Shown piece after piece: positions 55,664-64,000 of a DNA stretch of 64,000 bases. The stretch is taken from positions 36,409 through 100,408 of the forward strand of contig WHUX01000194.1 of the NCBI GenBank assembly GCA_015179025.1. The letters run 5' to 3'. Source of the stretch: Terfezia claveryi. Its lineage: Eukaryota > Ascomycota > Pezizomycetes > Pezizales > Pezizaceae. The first letter of the stretch is position 1. Each line of letters begins with the position of its first letter. A program made the position numbers and the translations under genes. The notes under the pieces are model-generated. The model was given only the letters and a program-made list of their open reading frames with translations, was not told where the DNA came from and ran no database searches.

Positions 55664-56270
55664 TGTAACAATGGCTCTGGAGACAAGGTGACCAAGAGGT
55701 ATGCCGGGGCAAGAGCAAGGCTAGGGTGACACACACGTAGGAACGCTACGTGTATGACTAGGGGAAAAGGCTAGGACTGGGGCAAGGGCGAGGGCGAGAG
55801 AGGCAGAGGACAAGGGACATGAGACATGCGGAGGCAGTTGCCGCATGTGTCGAAGGGAGGCAGCTGTGCTGCAGTGATGTTCACGAGACAAGGGGGTGCA
55901 CAAGGGAGGTGCACAAGCGCTGGGAGAGGCAAGGTCCTGTATTGAATATATAAGACATTGGATGGGGATCCAATGATAGTACGAGGGACAGGCTCTATAT
56001 ATATATAACTCGGTCAGGGCAATGGGGGAATTAAGCTTCCCTATCTCGGAAGCCAAGCAAGGTAACGATAACAATAACCCATCACCTGCAATCCCAGGTG
56101 ATGACAAAGACAATAATGGTAAAAACCCATCACTTGCATCGCAAGTGATGCCAAAGGCAACAATGATGATAACCCATTACCTGCGATCGTAAGTGATGAC
56201 AAAGACAACAATAGCAATGACCCATCACCTGTGATCACAGGTGATGACAACTGAATACACGGTTGTTACA
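55664..56270 (-). repeat. 3' LTR of element A
   Basis: 607 bp, plus-strand TGTAACAATGG...CGGTTGTTACA. It abuts broken RT codons of element C on the left and a minus-strand polypurine tract (CTAAAGGGGGG) on the right. Four tandem hairpin units of about 50 bp lie at about 56085-56255 ('cacctgcaatcccaggtg', 'cacttgcatcgcaagtg', 'cacctgtgatcacaggtg'). Confidence 0.85.
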
Positions 56271-56413
56271 CTATCCCCCCTTTAGGCTGGAGCTCCAGTG
56301 ACTAAGAGGCCTAGGTACGATAACTGGCAAAATCAACACAGAAAACAACAACAAGGGTAGAAACAAGAACCCCAACTCCAAACAACAACAAGAATGCAAA
56401 AGGTCTGGCATCA

Positions 56414-59400
56414 TTCAACTGGGCAAGGCTTCCTCAAGTATCATTGGTAGAACAGGGTGACCAAGTCCTGTGTGTTTTCCAAGTCTTCCCCAGGTTGCCA
56501 AGTAGTCTCCTCGTCCCCTAACCACTTGACCTTGTATTGCAGATAGTCATACCTCTTCCTCGAATCCAATACCTCTTCGACCTCCTACTCCGCCTCACCC
56601 TCGACCATCATGTGAGGAGGGGGGGGATGCTTCTGTCCTGGGAGGGGGTCGTCTGCCGCAGGCTCAACTTCCGAGACGTGGACAACCGGGTGGCGTTTGA
56701 TGTCCTTGTAGAACTTCAACCAGTAGGTATGAGTGCCTACAGCAGCCAACACCTCGAATGGACCCAGGAACTTGTGGTCGACCTTGCGAGATGGCCGTTC
56801 CGTCTGGAAGTGCTGGCTAGAGAGCCACACCTTATCTCCTGGCTGATACTTGGGGGCTGGCAACCATGATCCATTGGCATATTCAGCTTGCCTGGCTTGC
56901 GCATATCCCAGCTCAGCTTTCAGGGTAGAGTGAAGTTTAAAAATCTGTGTGGCGAACTCCTTAGCTAGGGCATTCTCCCTGGCCTTGCAAAGAGGTGCCA
57001 GGAAGTCTACGAACCGAGGGTGCCAGCCATAATTGACCAGGAATGGGGAGGTCTTCAGGGTCTCAGAGAAGTGGTTGTTGGCAGAGAATTCGCAGGTGGC
57101 CAGCAATGAAACCCAGTTATTCTGCTGGTAATTGATGTACGCCCTCAGATTTTGCTCCATGATGGTATTCATATGTTCTGACTGGCTATCAGTCTAAGGG
57201 TGGTATGCCATAGACAGGTGTACTTCAATACCCAACAGCTCGCAGAATGTTTTCCAGAAGTCGGCGACGAACTGAGGGCCATGGTCTAAGACAATCGACG
57301 CTGGAAGGCCATAGTAATGGAAGACATTATCCAGGTAGAGGGATGCCAATTTGGGGGCTGAGCAGGTGTCTCGACAGGGTATCACATGCCTCATTTTCAT
57401 TAACCGATCCACTACCATCAAGATGGTATTGAATCTCAAGTCTTCCGGCAATCCGGTGACGAAGTCTATAGTCAGGTGTTGCCAGGGTTGTTCTAGGACT
57501 TCCAGGGGCTTCAGGGTACCATACGGAGCATAGCGGGTAGGTTTGGCATACTTGCAGACATGCCAATTCCATATGTACTGCTCTACTTCCTTCCATTGGT
57601 CAATCCACGTATATTGCCTGGACAGCAACTCTAATGTCTTAGCCACTCCAGGGTGACCCGCTGCCAGTGTATCATAGTGTTCCTTGATCAATCGCAGGCG
57701 TAGCTCATTATCTGCAGGCACGTAGAGGCGGTCCAGGTGGTAGAGAAGGCCGTCCTGGCTAGTGTATTCGGCTAGAGAAATCTTAGTATGACAATGTTGT
57801 CAAGATTCCAATGCGGCAATAATGTCTCTAGCCAGGGGGTCCTCCTCATATACTTGTCGCACCTGTTGCTGGAGACCAGCTTCGGCGTTGGCAACAGTAT
57901 CAGCATCAGCCAGACCATTGGCTGCCAAATCGAGATTTTCTGGCTTCAGTACTACCTGATTCTAGTATTTCAGCCTTTCATCCCCTGCTTTAGGGAGGTC
58001 TCTTGATCTACTGGTCAATGTATCCAGCTTGCTACCAGCCTTCCCGGGGTGGTATCTGATTTTGAAGTTTAACTGAGAGAGGAATTCCGACTACCTAGCC
58101 TGTCGGTTGTTTAGCAATTTGGTAGTTATGAAGTACTCTAGATTCTTATGATCTGAGAGAACCTCTATGATTCCCTTTGCTGATTCCAGGTGGGGCCTCC
58201 ATTCCTCGAATGCTCGCACAATGGCTATTAACTCCTTATCATAGATTTCATAATTACACTCCGCCGGAGAGTGCTTTTTGGAGAAATAGGCTACTAGGTA
58301 GAGAATACCATTGATATACTAGGACAGGATTCCGGTAGACACATAATCGGAGGCGTTCGTTTCTACAATACACTCACTATCAGGGTCGAAGTGGGCAAGG
58401 ATCGGGGCTGAGCAGAAGGCTTCCTTGAGCTTCTCGAAGGTAGACTGGGCTTCTGGACTCTACTAGAAGTGTTGGCCTATTTCAATGCCCTTAGTCTTGG
58501 TTAATGCTGTCAATGGTGCCACGATCTTCGAATATCCCAGAATGAACCGGCGATAGAAGTTAGCAAAACCCAGGAAGGCCTGCACGTCCTTGAGATAGGC
58601 AGGGATTTCCTTTTCCTGGATTGCCGCGACCTTTGCAGCATCTATTCTGATGCCTTCCGTTGTAATTATTCAGCCCAGATACTTCATCTCTTAGACATGG
58701 AATTCATATTTCTCAGGCTTTAAGTATAACCCTTCTTGTTCCAGCTTTTCTAGAACTTGTCGGACATGGATTTTATGCTCTGCTAGGGTATCCGAATAGA
58801 TTAGGATATCGTCTAAGTAAGCCATACAGAATACATCCAGGAAGTCTCATAGGGTGTCATTAATAAAGTGTTGAAAGGAGGCCGGGGCGTTGGTTAATCC
58901 GAAGGGTATGACGTTGTACTCGAAGTGGCCGTATCGGGTATGGAAGGCCATTTTCTACTCTTCACCTTCAGCTATTCAGACCAGGTTATAGGCTCCCCTC
59001 AAATCCAGTTTAGTGAACCATTTTACCTTGGAGAGCCTGGCTAATGTTTCCTGGATCAGAGGTAGGGGATACTTGTTCTTGACCGTTATCTCGTTCAGGC
59101 CATGATAGTCCACACACAACTGAAGAGAGCCATCTGAATTTTTCACAAACAGCACAGGGGCACCCGCTGGAGAAGAGCTATGGCGAATGAAGCTCTTGTT
59201 AAGGTTTTCCTCCAGGTACTTCTTCAGGGCCTCCAATTCTACTTGGGACATTCCATAGAGAGGGCTATAAGAGGAAGTTTTTCCTTCGATCAGCGAGATT
59301 GTGTGGTTATATCGTCGGTGGGGGGTAAGGTTTTCCATAGCCTTTTCCGAGAATAGGTCAATAAACTTGTGGTATTCATCTGGGACCATGGACTTCCATT

Positions 59401-60170
59401 CTTCTTTGGACCTTGTCTTGTTGATTTCTAGGTTTATATCATGTATAGAGAGGGCATGTGCCTTTAGCTTGTGCATCCTAGTAAGGTAAGCAAAAGCCCC
59501 TGCACCAATAAAGCTAATACTCAGGGGTTTTGGGGAAGTGGGGGATATTGGGGAAACAGGGGGAACAGGAATAGAAGCAGGAGAGTTGTCAATGTTGATA
59601 TATGCAGTCTGGTGTACTATCTGGGCAGGGTTCTCTACCGGGGGGGGTAGTGCACATAACCCTTTAACGGCAGTTTGTGGAGTACCACAGTGCCTCTTGC
59701 AATACCCACTATTGAAAGTCAATATGTAAGAGCCAAAGTTAACAGAGACATCATACATTCAGAGCCAAGGAATCCCCAGAACAATGGGGTATTTGAGCTT
59801 GGTCACAAACATCGGTAGACTCTCCGAATGGTCCCCAATGGTGCTAGGCAGGCAAGCAAGATTGGTGATAGCCCTAGAAGAGATTGGACGGCCATCAATA
59901 ACATCAAGAAGGTGGGGGGTCTTAAGTTTGGCTGTTGGTATCGAATTTTTACTGACAAAGGTCTGATCAATGAAGGCCATTCCCGAAGCACTACAATCTA
60001 TGAGAGCTGATGTTACCACTGTTTTACTATTGAATTCAACAGTTATTGGTACTACAAAATGCTCGCCAAACAAGCGAGATTCGTCAACAGACATAGATCC
60101 AGGAACAGAGAAAGACGACAAAGACAAATGACCTAATGCAGGTCCCTTGCTAGTGTCAGTGACTAGGCAA
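56414..60170 (-). pseudogene. pol of element A (chromovirus-type Gypsy), several stops
   Basis: On the minus strand: protease (59759-60127; ALIDCSASGMAFID), RT (58976-59758 and onward; [13 protein letters not shown]), RNase H, integrase (57194-57721, finger and core with TIDFVTGLPEDL; 56585-57172) and a C-terminal chromodomain (EVEEVLDS, then QYKVKWLGDEETTWQP). The coding order and length match element B, but in-frame stops interrupt it, e.g. TGA after the protease (59759-59761), TAG at 57191 region, TAG just before the chromodomain. The chromodomain normally reads histone marks to direct insertion. This copy cannot make full pol without suppression. Confidence 0.85.
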
Positions 60171-60400
60171 GGGACAGGGCTTTTCCCGACTCATCAACCT
60201 TCTCAATCCTAGATTCGGAGATGGCATGGGCAGCTATCGAGCGGTTTTTGCGGAGGGGACATGCTGCGATAAAATGGTCCCCTTTCCCGCATGCTATGTA
60301 CAGCCCGTTTATTTGGCGGCGATCTCTCTCCTCCTGAGTTAACCGTGGCCTACCTGCGGATAGGTCCATAGGCGCGGCACCACCTGCCAGGAGAGAGGAG
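60163..60400 (-). pseudogene. gag C-terminal part of element A, truncated by element B
   Basis: Reads MDLSAGRPRLTQEERDRRQI, CGKGDHFIAACPLRKN and ends at TAG 60163-60165. The zinc knuckle has lost its first Cys pair (LYIACGKGDHFIAAC). GGGAAAA in the gag frame lies at 60181-60187, and pol opens in the -1 frame, as in element C. The rest of gag is cut off at 60400, where the LTR of element B starts. Confidence 0.8.
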
Positions 60401-60976
60401 TGTTATAATGAGGGCTCAAGGGGCAAGGCGACCAAGGGGTACGCCGGGGCAAGGGCAAGGCTAGGATAACACACACGTAGGAACGCTATGTGTGTGACCA
60501 GGGGGAGGCTGAGACAGGAGGCAATGGCAAGAGGCAAGAGGGACAGAGGGCAAGGGACACGAGACACGCGGAAGCAGTTGCCACGTGTGTCAAGGGATGC
60601 AGCAGGGCTGCAGAGTCGAGGCGAGACAAGGAGGTGCACAGGGGAGATGCACCAACGTGGAGAGAAGCAAGGCCCTGTATTGGATATACAAGACGTTGGA
60701 TGGGGATCCAACGAGAGGGCGGAGGGACGAAGATATATATACATTATTCTAGGCCAAGGCCGTGGAAGGAATAAGCTTCCCGAGATTCCTATCTCGGAAG
60801 CTAAGATAACAATCACCCATCGACGACACCCGAACAAGCCTGTTCGAGTATCAAAACAGCACGACACCCGAACAAGCCTGTTCGAGTGTCAAATCAAGAC
60901 TACAATCAACAATAACGAGAGTCGGACGGAATCCCGTCTGACTCTCAAACCCGGCTAGGAAAGGACGGTTGTGACA
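60401..60976 (-). repeat. 3' LTR of element B, inserted in gag of element A
   Basis: 576 bp, plus-strand TGTTATAATG...GGTTGTGACA, related to the LTRs of A and C. Its hairpin array differs in sequence: two units with 'GAACAagccTGTTC' and one with 'GAGTCggacggaatcccgtcTGACTC'. The minus-strand polypurine tract TAAAGGGGG lies just outside (about 60982-60990). Confidence 0.85.
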
Positions 60977-61169
60977 CTATACCCCCTTTAGGCTCGGAGC
61001 CCCAGCGACGAAAGACAAGGCGAAAGGCAAGACAAAAACAAACAAACAAAACAGGCGACTAAACCAATAACCCATAATACAACCTCAATGCCGGAAGTAC
61101 GTACCAACAATAATCCCAACAACAACGACAATAACAACCCTAATAACCAATTCCAGGACGACAAGGACA

Positions 61170-64000
61170 TCATTGGGCGGGGCGAGGCTTCCAAGGGTAA
61201 TGCTGGTGGAACAGGGTGACCAAGTCCTGTGCGTTTTCCAGGTCCTCCGCTGGTTGCCAGGTCGTCTCCTCATCTCCCAGCCATTTGACCTTATATTGCA
61301 GGTGCCCATACCTTCTTCGGGAGTCCAGCACTTCCTCTACCTCCCATTCCTCCTCACCTTCGATAACCACGGGGGGAGGTGGAGGGTGTTTCTGGCCGGG
61401 GAGAGGGTCGCTAGCGGCAGGCTCGATCTCGGAGACATGGACGACTAGATGTCGTTTGATGTCTTTGGGGAACCTCAGGCGGTAGGCATGAGTGCCCACA
61501 GCGGCCAACACCTCAAATGGACCCAGGAACTTGTGGTCGAGCTTGCGGGAGGGCCGTTCTGTTCGGAAGTGCCGGCTGGAGAGCCACACCTTGTCCCCTG
61601 GTTGATATCTGGGGGCTGGCAACCGTGATCCGTTGGCATACTCGGCTTGCCTGGCTTGTGCATATCCCAGCTCAGCTTTCAGGGTAGAGTGGAGCTCAGC
61701 AATCCCAGCTACGAACTCCTTGGCCGGGCCGTCTTTTTTGGCCTTTTGCAGGGGTGCCAGGGCATCCACGAACCGGGGGTGCCAACCGTAGTTAGCCAGA
61801 AAAGGCGAGGTTTTGGAGGATTCCGAGAACTGGTTGTTCGCGGCGAATTCGCAGGTGGCCAGTAACGAAACCCAGTTATCCTGCTGGTAGTCAACAAAGG
61901 CCCGCAGGTATTGCTCCATAATGGCATTCATCCTCTCCGATTGGCCATCCGTCTGGGGGTGGTATACGGTTGACAAACGCACTTTGATCCCCAAAAGCTC
62001 GCAGAAGGCTTGCCAGAATTCTGAGGTGAACTGAGGGCCGCGGTCGGATACGATGGATTCGGGGAGGCCGTGATATCGGAATACATTATTGAGGTAGAGA
62101 TTGGCTAACTCTGGGGCGGAGCAGGTGTCCCGGCAAGGTATAACATGCCTCATTTTCGTCAACCGATCTACCACCATCAAGATGGCATTGAACCCCAAAT
62201 CTTCTGGCAACCCTGTCACGAAGACCATAGTCAGGTGCAGCCATGGCCGATCAGGGATATCCAGAGGTTTCAGGGTCCCGTACGGGGCGTGGCGGACAGG
62301 CTTAGCACGCTTGCAAACGTGGCAGTTCTGTATGTACCATTCCATGTCCTTCCGCTGGTCAATCCATGTGTATTCCCTAGCTAGCAGCTCCAACGTTTTA
62401 GCCACCCCAGAGTGACCTGCGACCAGGCTGTCGTGGTGTTCCTTGATCAATCGCAGGCGCAGCTCTCCTTCTGGTACATAGAGTCATTCGAGGTGATAAA
62501 GGATACCCTCCTGGACGATACATTCGGCCAGGGAAATCTTGGGATGGCGACGCTGGCCGGAATCCACTGTGGTGATGATGTCTTTGGCCAGGGGGTCTTC
62601 TTCGTAAGCCTGTTTCACCAGCTGTCGAAAGTCGGCTTCCACTTCAGCAAGGGTATTGGCTGCCAGATCAAGGTTTTCGGGCTTCAATACTACCTGATTC
62701 TGGTATTTTAGCCTTTCATCCCCCCCTTTAGGGAGGTCTCCTAATCTCCTAGTCAAAGCATCCGGTTTCCCACTAGCCTTTCCTAGCCGGTATTTGATCT
62801 TGAAGTTGAACCGGGAGAGGAACTCCAACCACCTAGCCTGCCGCCGGTTAAGCAGCTTGGTGGTAGTAAAGTACTCAAGGTTCTTATGATCGGACAGTAC
62901 CTCGATAATTCCCTTGGCTGACTCCAGGTGTAGCCTCCACTCCTCGAATGCTCGCACAATGGCCATTAACTCCTTATCATAGATTTCATAATTACACTCT
63001 GCCGGGGAGTGCTTTTTTGAGAAGTATGACACTGGGTGGAGGATACCATTATTATCATTTTGAGACAGTATTCCAGCGGAGACGTAATCGGAGGCATCAG
63101 TTTCGACAATGCATTCTCGATCGGGATCGAAGTGGGCCAGGATCGGTGCTGCGCAGAAGGCTTCCTTGAGGTTCTGGAAGGCAGATTGGGCTTCTGGATT
63201 CCAGTCGAAGCGCCGGTCTTTTTTGGTCAGTGCGGTGAAGGGGGCTATGATCTTCGAATATCCTAGAATGAACCATCGGTAGAAGTTAGCGAATCCCAGG
63301 AAGGCTTGGACGTCCTTGAGATTTGCTGGGATTTGCCATTCCTGGACAGCGGTAACCTTAGCAGGGTCTATCCTGATGCCCTCCGTGGTGATGATCAGTC
63401 CCAGATACTTGACCTCCTGCACATGAAACTCACATTTCTCGGGCTTGAGGTACAATCTGGCTTGCTCCAGCTTTTCCAACACCTGCCGGACATGAATCTT
63501 GTGTTCTGCTAGAGTATCCGAATAAATGAAGATATCGTCGAGGTAAGCCATGCAGAACACATCCAAGAAGTCTTGCAGGGTGTCATTAATGAAGTGTTGG
63601 AAAGAGGCCGGGGCGTTGGTTAAGCCAAAGGGCATGACATTGTACTCGAAGTGGCCATAGCGAGTTCGGAAGGCCGTTTTCCACTCCTCCCCCTCGGCAA
63701 TCCGTACCAGGTTGTATGCCCCTCTCAAATCCAGTTTGGTGAACCATTTAGCCTTGGAAAGCCTGGCTAATGTCTCCTGGATTAGAGCCAGGGGATACCT
63801 GTTCTTGACCGTTATCTCATTCAGCCCCCGATAGTCCACACATAGCCTAAGAGAACCATCCGATTTCTTGACGAATAGCACCGGGGCGCCCGCTGGTGAG
63901 GAGCTATGGCGAATGAAGCTCTTGTTGAGGTTTTCCTCCAAGTACTTCTTCAAAGCTTCCAGCTCTAACCGGGACATTCCGTAGAGGGGCCCATAGGGAG
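61170..64000 (-). pseudogene. pol of element B (chromovirus-type Gypsy), one stop, runs off the window
   Basis: Two long frames in the same phase (62484-63977 and 61170-62450) form one pol interrupted by TGA at 62484-62486 between YHLE and LYVPEGE. RT has the intact core [13 protein letters not shown] and [15 protein letters not shown]. RNase H has [12 protein letters not shown], then [11 protein letters not shown] and [10 protein letters not shown]. Integrase has an HHCC finger, DRGPQFTSEFWQ, and SERMNAIMEQYL, but its first catalytic Asp is Val (LTMVFVTGLP; element A has Asp). A chromodomain (EVEEVLDSRRR, YKVKWLGDEETTWQP) ends the protein. It is the best preserved of the three nested elements. 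The stop is a likely CGA-to-TGA change. Confidence 0.9.

Overview
The window looks like a transposon-dense, gene-poor stretch of a filamentous ascomycete genome, most likely a Pezizomycete of the truffle type. The evidence is the mix of elements: chromodomain Ty3/Gypsy retrotransposons, Fot1/pogo and Tc5-type DNA transposons, a Plavaka (KDZ-like) transposase fragment, a fungal LINE RNase H remnant, and old copies full of C-to-T type stop codons. The taxonomic guess is inference. Only three or four reading frames look like possible host genes: 10018-10629, 18489-19637, 33740-34465 and 40713-41513.

Layout. 1-20 kb is mostly unrecognised sequence. It holds a degenerate minisatellite (1-260), two tRNA-like genes with similar introns (2863-2956 and 8958-9052), a LINE RNase H remnant (3053-4060), a diverged array of about 110-bp units (7655-8480), fragments of Harbinger-like and Tc5-like transposases (16.5-17.5 kb) and an intact 382-aa orphan ORF (18489-19637). 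A complete Ty3/Gypsy element (20365-27301, minus strand) follows. Its LTRs differ by one base, and it sits in a repeat whose uninterrupted paralogue lies at 2.4-2.66 kb.

28-45 kb holds low-complexity DNA, a Plavaka fragment, a local family of F-box-like, cysteine-rich genes (two intact, two broken), nested TA-target pogo/Tigger derivatives, and a segmental duplication (37740-39873 versus 42796-45180). Different elements inserted into the two copies, so each copy shows the other's empty sites. These prove a SINE-like retroposon with a 12-bp target duplication, a 23-bp ultra-truncated insertion with a 13-bp duplication, and a TA-flanked DNA element.

45.4-64 kb is an AT-rich decayed Fot1/pogo transposase followed by a nest of related chromovirus-type retroelements. 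Element C (plus strand, decayed) is split by element A (minus strand), which is split by element B (minus strand, running off the window). Element C also carries two foldback insertions, of 197 bp and 4458 bp. Both begin CATCA, end TGATG and are flanked by exact 2-bp target duplications. The large one is a giant palindrome whose arms contain arrays of about 115-bp tandem units and no transposase. These foldbacks are the strongest candidate for something undescribed. Elements A and C also keep an in-frame GGGAAAA heptamer before the gag stop, with pol in the -1 frame, which fits programmed -1 frameshifting. The LTRs of A, B and C carry hairpin arrays whose sequence differs but whose architecture is the same.
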